From Nitrospirota bacterium (lineage in GTDB: Bacteria; Nitrospirota; JACRHJ01): DNA of 64,000 bases. Location: contig JAJYHX010000003.1 of assembly GCA_021784575.1 (NCBI GenBank), forward strand, positions 248,001 to 312,000, written 5' to 3'. Below the pieces are notes generated by a model. That model did no database searches, was not told where the DNA came from, and worked only from the letters and a program-made list of their open reading frames with translations. The position numbers were made by a program, and so were the translations under genes. The first letter of the stretch is position 1. Each line of letters opens with the position of its first letter. Shown here in pieces: positions 1 to 8,249 of this stretch.

Positions 1-1
1 C

Positions 2-1267
2 TCGGATATTAAGTCCAGCCGGGCGGCAAGGGACATCGCCGCCGCGCACGAGGAAATATTCTTCTCCCCCGGATTCCACCCGCACGACGTAAAGTCCGCG
101 ACCGAAGCCGACTACGGGGAGATGGAAGAACTACTTAAGTACCCCAAGGCCGTCGCGGTGGGCGAGATCGGCCTCGACTACCACTACGACTACTCCCCCA
201 GAGATACGCAGACGGAGCATTTTAAAAGACAGCTTGCGGTTGCGAAAAAGGTAAACAAGCCGGTAATAATCCATTCCCGCGAGGCCGAAACCGAAACCAT
301 GGACATCATCGCATCCGCCGGGCTTCCGGAGGCGGGCGGGACACTCCACTGCTTCTCCGGCGGGCCGGGAATGGCAAGGCGGGCGCTGGAACTCGGCATG
401 TACCTGTCAGTCGGCGGGACGCTCACGTTCAATAACTCCGGCGCGCTCAGGGACGTCATAAAGACGGCGCCAATAGAAAAGCTTCTCCTTGAGACGGACT
501 GCCCGTACCTGGCCCCGAAGCCGCTCAGGGGCAAAAGGAACGAGCCGTCATACCTCAAATACATTGCAGAGGCGCTCGCGCAGCTGAAGGGACTCTCGCC
601 CGAGGACGTTATGCGCATAACCAGCCTCAACGCATCGCTCCTATTCGGAATATGCGAGCCGCCAAAAGACGGCGCAATCGTGTATCCCATACGGGATTCG
701 CTCTACCTGAACATCACGAACCGGTGCACGAACGCCTGCGTGTTCTGCGTAAGGAACTCCACGGACTTCGTAAAAGGCCATAACCTCCGGATTAGAAACG
801 AGCCGACAGCGCGGGAGATAATATCCGCGATGGAACGGGCTGATTTCACGCGCTACAGGGAGGTCGTTTTCTGCGGGTACGGGGAGCCGTTTTTGCGGCT
901 GGATGTTATAAAGGAGGTTGCCAGGGCGGTAAAGGCGCGGGGGGTTAAGGTGCGCATAAACACGAACGGCCACGCCCTGCTCATAAACGGCGACAGGTTC
1001 ATGCCGGAGCTCAAGGGACTAATCGACGCCGTCAGCGTCAGTCTGAACTTCCCGACGGAAGCGGAATACGAAAAATATTGCAGGCCGCAAAGGGAAGGCG
1101 CGTACAAGTCCCTGAAGGAATTTGTGAGGCGCGCGAAGGAATACATCCCCGAGGTGGGCGTTACGGCCCTGGCCATGCCGGGCGTGGATATTGAGGAATG
1201 CCAAAGAATCGCCAAAGACGAGCTTGGCGCAGACCTGAGGGTCAGGAAATACGACGAGGTGGGATAG
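2..1267 (+). CDS. TatD-family hydrolase fused to radical SAM domain (5' partial)
   Basis: The reading frame is open from the left edge, so the true start lies outside the window. The N-terminal part is a TatD metal-dependent nuclease/hydrolase: GFHPHD near 92, GEIGLDYHYD at about 161-190, a metal-binding HSRE at about 272, TLHCFSG at about 344 and LLLETDCPYLAP at about 482-517. After the TatD domain ends (SLNASLLFG) the chain continues without a stop into a radical SAM domain with the cluster motif CTNACVFC (CxxxCxxC, codons at about 725-748) and the GYGEP and INTNGH motifs of the SAM core. This matches the TatD-linked radical SAM family, normally a separate neighbour gene and here one polypeptide. 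TatD enzymes act as DNases or deacylases in the cytoplasm; the radical SAM substrate is unknown. Confidence 0.9.
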   Translation, partial: SDIKSSRAARDIAAAHEEIFFSPGFHPHDVKSATEADYGEMEELLKYPKAVAVGEIGLDYHYDYSPRDTQTEHFKRQLAVAKKVNKPVIIHSREAETETMDIIASAGLPEAGGTLHCFSGGPGMARRALELGMYLSVGGTLTFNNSGALRDVIKTAPIEKLLLETDCPYLAPKPLRGKRNEPSYLKYIAEALAQLKGLSPEDVMRITSLNASLLFGICEPPKDGAIVYPIRDSLYLNITNRCTNACVFCVRNSTDFVKGHNLRIRNEPTAREIISAMERADFTRYREVVFCGYGEPFLRLDVIKEVARAVKARGVKVRINTNGHALLINGDRFMPELKGLIDAVSVSLNFPTEAEYEKYCRPQREGAYKSLKEFVRRAKEYIPEVGVTALAMPGVDIEECQRIAKDELGADLRVRKYDEVG

Positions 1268-1293
1268 TATTATGAGACGAACTTACACTTTTA

Positions 1294-1302
1294 TGATATA
1301 AT
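1294..1302 (+). promoter_or_regulatory. extended -10 promoter of the sensor kinase gene
   Basis: TGATATAAT at 1294-1302 is an extended -10 element (TGn followed by a perfect TATAAT). The -35 position (about 1274) is poor, as is common for extended -10 promoters. It lies 70 bp before the proposed TTG start at 1372. Confidence 0.5.
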
Positions 1303-1320
1303 GACGTAAAATTTGCTTGT

Positions 1321-1341
1321 CATCCCGCGCGCTTCGGGATG
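1321..1341 (+). repeat. short inverted repeat/hairpin in the kinase leader
   Basis: CATCCCG (1321-1327) pairs with CGGGATG (1335-1341) around a 7-nt loop. It resembles a fragment of the common REP-type 'GTCATCCCGC' element and contains the ATG at 1339, which argues against that ATG being the start. Confidence 0.45.
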
Positions 1342-1371
1342 ATGTCTGCGAGGTTTCAGCGGAGATGCGGG

Positions 1372-2784
1372 TTGAAGGACAAGAACTCCATAGATGACTT
1401 GAAGAGAGCCAACAGGGACCTCCTTGCCCTATACGACATCAACCGCCTGCTTCAGACCCAGCTTCCCACCGAAGAAAAGCTTTACATAATCCTTACATCG
1501 CTTACCGCCGACGATGCCTTCGGCTATCTGCGCGCATATCTTCTGCTCGTGAACGACCAGCAGAACACGCTCGAAGGCTGGCTCGGCGTCGGGGCGCTCA
1601 AGGGAGACGAAGCCAGGGAGATATGGGAGTGCGTAACGGCGATCGAGGAGGAGGACACGGATCCCGGGCGCAGGAACATCGCCGAGCTCCTTGAACGCGC
1701 GCCTTTCGACATAAATGTCCGTTCTTTCGTGGTCCCTATATCAAGGGGGCAGGGGCATCCGGTTCAGACGGTCATAAACCGTCGTCCAAAGCTCATAAAG
1801 GACATAAGAAGCGGAAAGGAACCCCTGCACCCGGACTTTTTAAAGCTCCTCTCGTCCAACGAACTGGCCATCATACCCATGCTCTCGAAAAAGCGCGTCA
1901 TGGGCGCGATAGCTGTGGAATCTCCCGACGGGAAGCGCTCCATAGACGAACAACGCTTAAGGACACTGACGATATTCGGGAACCTGGCGGCTATCGCCCT
2001 CGAGAACTCGAAACTTTATCATGACCTGGAGGAAAAGGTTTCGACGCTCGAGAAGGTCAACCGCGACCTCCAGGAGGCCCAGGCGAAGATAATGCAGCTC
2101 GACCGCCTGGCCTCGATGGGCGCGATAGCGGCCGGGGTCGCGCACGAGATAAAGAACCCGCTTAACTCCCTCTTCATAAACCTGCATCTCCTCAAGGACG
2201 AGCTTAAACGTCCGGAGGCCAAGAAGCTGATGGAGGTTGTGGAAAAAGAGACGGAGCGCCTAAGCGATACCGTGATAGAGTTCCTGAACTACTCCAAGCT
2301 TCCCAAACCTTCCTTCGCCCCCGCGTATCCGCACAGGGTGCTCGATTCCGTTCTGGAGATGGTCGAGTTCCAGGGGATAAGCATGGGGGTCAGCATAGCG
2401 AGGGAATATGACCAGAAGCTGACTGAGGTGTTCATAGACGAGAAGAGGATGAAACAGGCCTTTCTGAATATCATAATAAACGCCCTCCAGGCGATGCCGG
2501 AAGGAGGCGCCCTTACCGTGAAGACGGAGATAAGGAACGAAACGGAAAACTCGCGCTGTTTTTATGTGCAGTTCAAAGACACGGGCTATGGCATACCCAG
2601 GGACTGCATGGACAGGCTATTCGACCCGTTCTTTACGACAAAGGAGGAAGGCACCGGCATGGGCCTTCCTATAGTTGACTCCATCCTGCGCTCGCACGGT
2701 GGACGGATAAACATAGAAAGCGCCCCCGGAAAGGGCACTACCGTTACCCTCCGCATTCCACTGGCCGGCGCACCGGCAATCTGA
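1372..2784 (+). CDS. GAF-domain sensor histidine kinase
   Basis: Cytoplasmic two-component sensor kinase of about 470 aa. A GAF-like sensory domain fills roughly residues 15-210, followed by a short coiled coil (about 218-245) and a HisKA domain with the phospho-acceptor His in GVAHEIKNPLNS (near residue 258). The HATPase_c domain shows NIIINALQAMPEGG (N box), DTGYGIP (G1), FDPFFTTKEEGTGMGLP (F and G2 boxes). There are no membrane segments, so the signal is probably intracellular. I prefer the TTG at 1372 because GGAGA at 1361-1365 is 6 nt upstream; the in-frame ATGs at 1339 and 1342 sit in a hairpin with no ribosome site. No response regulator is adjacent, so its partner is unknown. Confidence 0.88.
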   Translation: MKDKNSIDDLKRANRDLLALYDINRLLQTQLPTEEKLYIILTSLTADDAFGYLRAYLLLVNDQQNTLEGWLGVGALKGDEAREIWECVTAIEEEDTDPGRRNIAELLERAPFDINVRSFVVPISRGQGHPVQTVINRRPKLIKDIRSGKEPLHPDFLKLLSSNELAIIPMLSKKRVMGAIAVESPDGKRSIDEQRLRTLTIFGNLAAIALENSKLYHDLEEKVSTLEKVNRDLQEAQAKIMQLDRLASMGAIAAGVAHEIKNPLNSLFINLHLLKDELKRPEAKKLMEVVEKETERLSDTVIEFLNYSKLPKPSFAPAYPHRVLDSVLEMVEFQGISMGVSIAREYDQKLTEVFIDEKRMKQAFLNIIINALQAMPEGGALTVKTEIRNETENSRCFYVQFKDTGYGIPRDCMDRLFDPFFTTKEEGTGMGLPIVDSILRSHGGRINIESAPGKGTTVTLRIPLAGAPAI

Positions 2785-2802
2785 CCTTTTTCAATTCCAC
2801 TC

Positions 2803-2831
2803 TTGACCTGCCGATTTGCTCCTGTTAATAT
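2803..2831 (+). promoter_or_regulatory. sigma-70 promoter of glgC
   Basis: TTGACC at 2803-2808, a 17-bp spacer and TAATAT at 2826-2831. The expected transcript starts near 2838, upstream of the glgC ATG at 2879, so an upstream in-frame start at 2816 is excluded. Confidence 0.7.
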
Positions 2832-2878
2832 TTGTTAATGCGCCCGCATTCATCCACGCCGAAAATCTCAGGAGATCC

Positions 2879-4105
2879 ATGGTGACCTATAACGTCCTGA
2901 CTATGATAATGGCCGGAGGAAAGGGGGAAAGGCTCCATCCCCTTACGCTCCACCGCGCAAAGCCCGCCGTCCCGTTCGGCGGCCAGTACCGCATTATCGA
3001 CTTTACGCTCTCCAACTGCATCAACTCCAAGCTCCGCAAGATAATCGTCCTCACGCAATACAAATCCCACTCGCTTGAGCGGCACATAAACCTCGGCTGG
3101 AACTTCCTGAACCCGGAGATGGACGAGTATATAATGACGCTCCCGCCCCAGCAGAGGATAGACGAGCACTGGTACCGGGGGACTGCGGACGCGATATACC
3201 AGAACATCTATACCATTGAGAAAGAGCGGCCAAGCGAGCTGATTGTCCTCTCCGGAGACCACGTCTACAAGATGGACTACACAAAGATGCTCGCCTACCA
3301 CAGGCGGAAGAAGGCCGAGGCCACGGTAAGCGCGATAGAGGTCAGGAAGGAAGAGGCGTCAGAGTTCGGGATAATAGAAGTGGACAAGGAATACAATATA
3401 GTAGGCTTCGAGGAGAAGCCAAAGTCCAGCCCTAAAATCATACCCGGCAAAAAAGACAAGTGTTTCGCCTCCATGGGAATATACATATTCAATACCGAGA
3501 GCATTGTTCAGATGTTGAGGGAGGACGCGGAGAAGGCCTCGTCCCACGATTTCGGCAAGGACATAATCCCCACGATGTACAAGCGCTGCCGGGTGCTGGC
3601 GTATAACTTCATAGACGAGAACAAGAAGCGCTCCAAATACTGGCGCGACGTCGGGACCATAGACGCATACTGGGAAGCGAACATGGACTTAAGGTCAACC
3701 CTCCCGCTCTTCAATCTCTACGACCAGCGCTGGCCTTTAAGGACTTACGAGAGGCAGTATCCTCCGGCCAAATTCGTGTTCGCGCAGGAATACAAGGGCG
3801 GCAGGCTCGGCCTCGCGCTCGACTCGATAGTTTCCTCCGGCTGCATCATCTCCGGCGGCAGGATTCAGGACTCCGTCCTCTCGCACGCCGTCAGGGTAAA
3901 CAGCTACGCCGATGTGCGGGAGTCCATCATAATGGAGCGCGTGGACATAGGCCGGCAATGCAAGATCAGGAAGGCTATCATAGACAAGGACGTCAAGCTC
4001 CCGGCAGGCACGACCATAGGCTACGACCCGGTAGATGACAGGCGCAGATTCACGGTGTCGCCTGGAGGCGTCGTAGTCGTGGCCAAGGGGCAGAAGATCG
4101 AGTAA
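2879..4105 (+). CDS. glgC: glucose-1-phosphate adenylyltransferase (ADP-glucose pyrophosphorylase)
   Basis: Makes ADP-glucose from glucose-1-phosphate and ATP, the committed step of glycogen synthesis. The 408-aa protein has the nucleotidyltransferase signature AGGKGERLHPLT near residue 11, AKPAVPFGGQYRIIDFTLSN, the sugar-phosphate region FEEKPK and YWRDVGTIDAYWEANMDL, and a C-terminal left-handed beta-helix region of hexapeptide-like repeats. Length is normal for the family. ATG 2879 has AGGAG 4 nt upstream; an earlier in-frame start would lie before the promoter. No other glycogen genes are in the window. Confidence 0.95.
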   Translation: MVTYNVLTMIMAGGKGERLHPLTLHRAKPAVPFGGQYRIIDFTLSNCINSKLRKIIVLTQYKSHSLERHINLGWNFLNPEMDEYIMTLPPQQRIDEHWYRGTADAIYQNIYTIEKERPSELIVLSGDHVYKMDYTKMLAYHRRKKAEATVSAIEVRKEEASEFGIIEVDKEYNIVGFEEKPKSSPKIIPGKKDKCFASMGIYIFNTESIVQMLREDAEKASSHDFGKDIIPTMYKRCRVLAYNFIDENKKRSKYWRDVGTIDAYWEANMDLRSTLPLFNLYDQRWPLRTYERQYPPAKFVFAQEYKGGRLGLALDSIVSSGCIISGGRIQDSVLSHAVRVNSYADVRESIIMERVDIGRQCKIRKAIIDKDVKLPAGTTIGYDPVDDRRRFTVSPGGVVVVAKGQKIE

Positions 4106-4118
4106 CCAGGAGAGCGTT

Positions 4119-4556
4119 ATGCAATATCGAACAGGCAGCATTAACCGCGTTTTTATACTCAAATACGAAGACGGGGACAGTCTCCTCGACGGCATTGTAA
4201 AGGTGGCGCGGGAGGAAAAGGTATCCACGGGTTTCTTCTTCCTCCTGGGCGGTATGCGAGCCGCCTCGATGGTCTGCGGGCCCAAAGAGCCCGTGCTCCC
4301 GCCGGAACCTGTATGGCAGAGTTTTACGGACGGGCGCGAGATAGCCGGAATCGGCTCCGTCTTCCTCAAAGACGGCGAACCGGCCATACACCTGCACGGG
4401 GCTGTAGGGAAGGGAGACGGCGCCCTTGCCGGATGCGTCCGTAAGGACGACAGGGTCTTCCTTGTCGTGGAAGCGATGCTTGTCGAAGTAACGGGCATAA
4501 GGGCCGAGAAGAAAGTCAGCGAGCGGACGGGTATCGCCATGCTTGAATTCGACTGA
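4119..4556 (+). CDS. PPC/DUF296 domain protein
   Basis: A 145-aa single-domain protein of the PPC (plants and prokaryotes conserved, DUF296) family. The pattern fits: a start of the type RVFILKYEDGDSLLDGI, GGMRAASM in the middle, and the conserved PAIHLHGAVG His-rich strand followed by GCVRKDD. Bacterial PPC proteins form trimers with a metal site and are described as possibly DNA-binding, but the biochemical role is unsettled. The gene starts 14 nt after glgC, with AGGAG before the ATG, so it is likely cotranscribed with glgC and the following membrane protein. Confidence 0.85.
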   Translation: MQYRTGSINRVFILKYEDGDSLLDGIVKVAREEKVSTGFFFLLGGMRAASMVCGPKEPVLPPEPVWQSFTDGREIAGIGSVFLKDGEPAIHLHGAVGKGDGALAGCVRKDDRVFLVVEAMLVEVTGIRAEKKVSERTGIAMLEFD

Positions 4557-4567
4557 GGCCTGAAAAC

Positions 4568-6202
4568 ATGAAGAAGAGTTTTCTGGTTCTGTTTGCCCTT
4601 ACATGCCTGTCGTTTCTTATTTACGCAAGGACGCTGAACTATCCCCTGGTCTTCGACGACCATCACGTAATTACGGGAAATACCTTCATCCAAAACCTTG
4701 CGGACGTGCCGCACCTGTTTGTCTCGGCGCACATGGAGTCGAACGAAAAAGCGTCGTCATACCGTCCGTTCCTTTACGCGACCTACGCCCTGAACTACGC
4801 CGTATCCGGGGTTAATCCCTGGTCTTACAGGCTGTTCGACATTTTCTCTCATGCGCTCTGCTCCTTCCTGGTATACCTCATTTCCATGATAATAATAAAG
4901 GAGCGCGGAGACAAAAATACCTGGCCTGCCGCCGCCATGGCGGTCATTTTCTGCGTGCATCCGGCTCAGACGGAATCCGTGATATACGTATCCGCAAGGA
5001 GCGCAGAGCTTGTCTGCACGCTCTTTCTGGCGTCGGTATATTTCTATCTCAAGGCCCGCACAGGACCGGGCAATGTCCTGCGGAAACGCGGTCTTGTTGC
5101 CGTTTCGCTCGTTGCGCTCGCGCTGGCGCTCCTTACAAAGGAGACCGCTGCGGCCCTTCTGCCGTTCTTTTTTGCCCTTGAATATTACTTCCGAAAGAAA
5201 AAGAGCGCCCGTATCTCCCGGGCATTCCCTGTCCTGGCAACCGTGATGACCGTCATATATACGGTCTACCGGTTCTATCTGATTTTCGGAAGCGGCAAGG
5301 GGGCCAAGTCGGATTATTCGGATTATGTTGGCCACTGGGCCGGATGGATAAGCCGCTTTCCAAGCTACATACGGCTTCTCGTCGTCCCGTTCAGCCAGAG
5401 CATAGAACATCCGGAAGCCGGTAAGTTAATAAATATCCACTTGTTCATCGGCATTGCCGTAATTGCCGTTTCGCTGTTTCTTATCTTTAGGCAGTTCAGG
5501 CGCGGGAATTATCTTGTGGCCGCTCTCCTGCTCCTGGCCGCCCTGTCGTTCCTGCCGGAGTTCTGCTATACGATATGGGACCTGGTGGTGGACTACCGCC
5601 TGTACCTGCCGCTTGCGGCGTTCTGTATTGCCGGCGCGGCTGCGCTTGCGCGGCTGTCCGGCCCGCGCGCCGTTATGGCGGCAAAATACGGAGCCGCCGT
5701 GGCGGCGGCTATGTTCCTTGTCCTTTCTTTTTCCAGGGCGGGGGCCTGGGCGTCGGATAAGAGTCTCTGGGGAGACGCGGAGGCAAAATACCCTATGCTT
5801 GCCAGGCCGCATAACGAGCTTGGGATATACTACCTGAAGCATGGCCGGTTCGACAAGGCGCGGATGGAATTTGAGACCGTGCTTTCGCTCAACCCTTCCT
5901 TTGTGAAGGCCTACGACAACCTTGGCGCGGATTATATATGCATGGGGAATTTTTCAAAGGCGCAGGAGGTGCTTTCGAGGGGCCTGGCGCTTGCTAATCT
6001 GTACTCCATGCGGTTCAACCTTGAAACGGCCTACATAAATGAGGGGAATAGCGGGGCGGCCATGCGGAATTTCGCTGCGACGCGGGACCGTTTCCCGGGC
6101 CAAGAAGTATTGCGGGACTTCACGAATACGGCCGTTAGATTGGGCAGGCCGGACCTGGCGCGGGCTTTTGCCGAGGCAGCCGCCGGGCAAAGAAATCCCT
6201 GA
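4568..6202 (+). CDS. Tmtc-like membrane protein with C-terminal TPR repeats
   Basis: A 544-aa polytopic protein: an N-terminal hydrophobic segment, a first extracytoplasmic loop with the FDDHHVI motif, about 9-10 transmembrane helices up to residue 400, then two or three tetratricopeptide repeats (PHNELGIYYLKHGRFDKA and following). This layout matches Tmtc/DUF1736-type and PMT-like GT-C glycosyltransferases, in which the acidic pair of the first loop binds the lipid-linked sugar. Transfer of a sugar to a protein in the periplasm is therefore a plausible but untested role. Its last 68 nt overlap antisense with the 3' end of dusB. Confidence 0.72.
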   Translation: MKKSFLVLFALTCLSFLIYARTLNYPLVFDDHHVITGNTFIQNLADVPHLFVSAHMESNEKASSYRPFLYATYALNYAVSGVNPWSYRLFDIFSHALCSFLVYLISMIIIKERGDKNTWPAAAMAVIFCVHPAQTESVIYVSARSAELVCTLFLASVYFYLKARTGPGNVLRKRGLVAVSLVALALALLTKETAAALLPFFFALEYYFRKKKSARISRAFPVLATVMTVIYTVYRFYLIFGSGKGAKSDYSDYVGHWAGWISRFPSYIRLLVVPFSQSIEHPEAGKLINIHLFIGIAVIAVSLFLIFRQFRRGNYLVAALLLLAALSFLPEFCYTIWDLVVDYRLYLPLAAFCIAGAAALARLSGPRAVMAAKYGAAVAAAMFLVLSFSRAGAWASDKSLWGDAEAKYPMLARPHNELGIYYLKHGRFDKARMEFETVLSLNPSFVKAYDNLGADYICMGNFSKAQEVLSRGLALANLYSMRFNLETAYINEGNSGAAMRNFAATRDRFPGQEVLRDFTNTAVRLGRPDLARAFAEAAAGQRNP

Positions 6203-7154
6203 CGGCCTCCTCGAATTCAGCCGCCGTATCGACATGATTTATCCTGCGCCGAAATTCGGCCCCGCCACATGGCCGCGCGTGCGGTCTCGATGCCGCGCGC
6301 GAATACCATGCGGCATGTTTGCGCATCAGCTTCACGGCGGTCGTTTCGCTCATCCGCGCAAGCTGCATCGAGAGGTGTCTTGTCAGCATCGCTCCTATCT
6401 CCTCGATTTCCGGCGCCTCCGGGATACTCCCGTTATATAAATATGCGCTTATATCCCTGAATATCCACGGGTTGCCGAGCGCTCCCCTGCCAGTCATTAC
6501 GAAATCGCACCCCGTCTCTTGCAGCATCCGGGCGGCGTCACGGGCCGAGCAGACATCGCCGTTTCCGATGACCGGAATTTTCACGGCCTGTTTCACCTTC
6601 GCTATTTCAGACCAGTCCGCCTTCCCCGAGAAGCCCTGTTTTGCCGTCCTTCCGTGCACGGCGACCGCCGCCGCTCCCAGGGCTTCTGCGGCCTTTGAAA
6701 GCTCCACGGCCATGTCCGGCCTGTCCCAGCCTGTGCGGATTTTCACGCTCACAGGGACGCTCGATGCCATTACCACCGCCTTTATAATTTCCCCGGCACA
6801 AGAAATGTCCTTGAGAAGCGCCGCGCCTGAGCCGCCTTTCACGACCTTCTTCACCGGGCATCCCATGTTTATGTCTATAATGTCGGCGATTTCAGAGAGC
6901 CGTCTTGCGGCCTCGGCCATCGCATCGGGCCTTTGCCCGAATATCTGGAATGCTACGGGCCGCTCCTCCAGGCATGTCTCAATTAGGGACTCTGTCGCCT
7001 TCTGCTTGCGGATAAGCCCTTCGGCGCTTATCATCTCCGTGTATACAAGCGCCGCGCCCATCTCCCTGCATATAAGACGGAACGGCATGTCCGTTATACC
7101 CGCGAGCGGCGCGAGGACTGCGCGGCCTGCAATATCGACGGTCCCGATTTTCAT
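6135..7154 (-). CDS. dusB: tRNA-dihydrouridine synthase
   Basis: Flavoprotein that reduces uridine to dihydrouridine in tRNA D-loops. The 339-aa product has the FMN-barrel start VLAPLAGITDMPFRLICRE, EMISAEGL, the family hallmark DINMGCPVKKVVKGGSGAALL with the catalytic Cys, VKIRTGWD, AVHGRTAKQGF, IPVIGNGDV and MTGRGALGNPWIF. The C-terminal helical domain starts normally (MRKHAAWYSR) but then runs through an unusual Arg/Pro-rich stretch encoded at about 6250-6299 before the usual FRRRIN returns, which looks like two compensating indels. It is the last gene of the yibQ-tsaD-dusB run and converges on the preceding membrane protein gene. Confidence 0.92.
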   Translation of the reverse strand: MKIGTVDIAGRAVLAPLAGITDMPFRLICREMGAALVYTEMISAEGLIRKQKATESLIETCLEERPVAFQIFGQRPDAMAEAARRLSEIADIIDINMGCPVKKVVKGGSGAALLKDISCAGEIIKAVVMASSVPVSVKIRTGWDRPDMAVELSKAAEALGAAAVAVHGRTAKQGFSGKADWSEIAKVKQAVKIPVIGNGDVCSARDAARMLQETGCDFVMTGRGALGNPWIFRDISAYLYNGSIPEAPEIEEIGAMLTRHLSMQLARMSETTAVKLMRKHAAWYSRAASRPHARPCGGAEFRRRINHVDTAAEFEEAVRDFFARRLPRQKPAPGPACPI

Positions 7155-7180
7155 GGTTACTTTCCCAAACAGTCAGGCGC

Positions 7181-7209
7181 AGAAGGCCTGCAATTAATGC
7201 AGGCCTTCT
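7181..7209 (-). terminator. perfect 12-bp hairpin between tsaD and dusB
   Basis: AGAAGGCCTGCA (7181-7192) and TGCAGGCCTTCT (7198-7209) form a perfect 12-bp stem with a 5-nt loop directly after the tsaD stop. There is no T-tract on the minus strand, so it may only attenuate or protect the mRNA 3' end rather than terminate fully. Confidence 0.55.
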
Positions 7210-7210
7210 A

Positions 7211-8239
7211 TCAGCCCCCTGCCTTCATTTTCTCCATCGGCAGATTGGCCTGCGGGTTTAGGTCAAGCCCCGCCGTCGCTCCCATCTTAAACAAACGATA
7301 CCCCGATGCGGCAACCATCGCGGCGTTGTCCGTGCAGAATTCGGGCCTTGGAATGACAAGGCGGAAACCATCCTCCCGCGAGGCAATGAGAAGCGCGCTC
7401 CTCAGCGCCGAGTTGGACGCTACCCCTCCTGCCACGACAAGGGTTCCGGCATTCTTGTTTTTCACCGCCCGCACGGATTTTTTTACCAGCACCTCGACCG
7501 CCGCATCCTGAAATTCCCTGCACACAAGACCGACGGTTTCATCCGACATCTCCCGTCCCCGGACGTAATTCAGAACGGCAGTCTTCAACCCCGAAAAAGA
7601 AAAATCGAGCGACCCGGCCTCAAGGTATGCGCGCGGAAATTTCGGCCCACCGTTCGCCGGCGCATGACCGTATTCGCCCGCCAATCTGTCTATAACGGGC
7701 CCGCCGGGATATGGAAGACCCATGAGCTTCGCAACCTTGTCGTAGGCCTCGCCCGCCGCGTCGTCTCTCGTCTGGCCAAGCTTTTCGTAATCGCGGAAGC
7801 CCCGCACGTAATAAAGGTGCGTGTGCCCTCCGGAGACAACGAGCATGACGAACGGCATAGATATGTCCGACGCCTCAAGCAGCGCCGCGCCCATGTGTCC
7901 CTCGATGTGGTTCACGCCGACAAGCGGGATATTAGCGGAATACGCCAGAGCCTTCGCCGCCGACACGCCGACAAGCAGCGCGCCGATAAGCCCCGGGCCT
8001 ATGGTAACGGCAATCGCTCCCATATCGTGAAGACCCTTTCCGGAAACGCTTAAGGCCTCGTTTAGCACGGGCATGATGTTCTCCATGTGCGCGCGAGAGG
8101 CAATCTCCGGGACTATCCCGCCCCATTTCCTGTGCAGGTCAACCTGGGACGACACGATATTCGACAAAACAAGAGCGCCGTCTTCCACTACCGCCGCCGC
8201 CGTCTCGTCGCATGATGTCTCGATACCGAGAACGTACAT
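7211..8239 (-). CDS. tsaD: tRNA N6-adenosine threonylcarbamoyltransferase
   Basis: Transfers the threonylcarbamoyl group to A37 of ANN-decoding tRNAs, with TsaB and TsaE. The 342-aa sequence begins MYVLGIETSCDETAAAVVE and carries the metal-binding NHIEGHMGA (HxxxH), the VSGGHTHLY phosphate loop, LGQTRDDAAGEAYDKVAKLMGLPYPGGP, FSFSGLKTA and the C-terminal ASNSALR and FCTDNAAMVA motifs of the ASKHA fold. Length is standard. The ribosome site GGGGGA is 4 nt before the ATG. Transcribed with yibQ upstream. Confidence 0.97.
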   Translation of the reverse strand: MYVLGIETSCDETAAAVVEDGALVLSNIVSSQVDLHRKWGGIVPEIASRAHMENIMPVLNEALSVSGKGLHDMGAIAVTIGPGLIGALLVGVSAAKALAYSANIPLVGVNHIEGHMGAALLEASDISMPFVMLVVSGGHTHLYYVRGFRDYEKLGQTRDDAAGEAYDKVAKLMGLPYPGGPVIDRLAGEYGHAPANGGPKFPRAYLEAGSLDFSFSGLKTAVLNYVRGREMSDETVGLVCREFQDAAVEVLVKKSVRAVKNKNAGTLVVAGGVASNSALRSALLIASREDGFRLVIPRPEFCTDNAAMVAASGYRLFKMGATAGLDLNPQANLPMEKMKAGG

Positions 8240-8249
8240 AATCCCCCGT

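Noticed and set aside
3737-4732. 331-aa minus-strand open frame across glgC, the PPC gene and the next gene
   Set aside because: Spans three well-supported plus-strand genes and shows no domain motifs; shadow frame.
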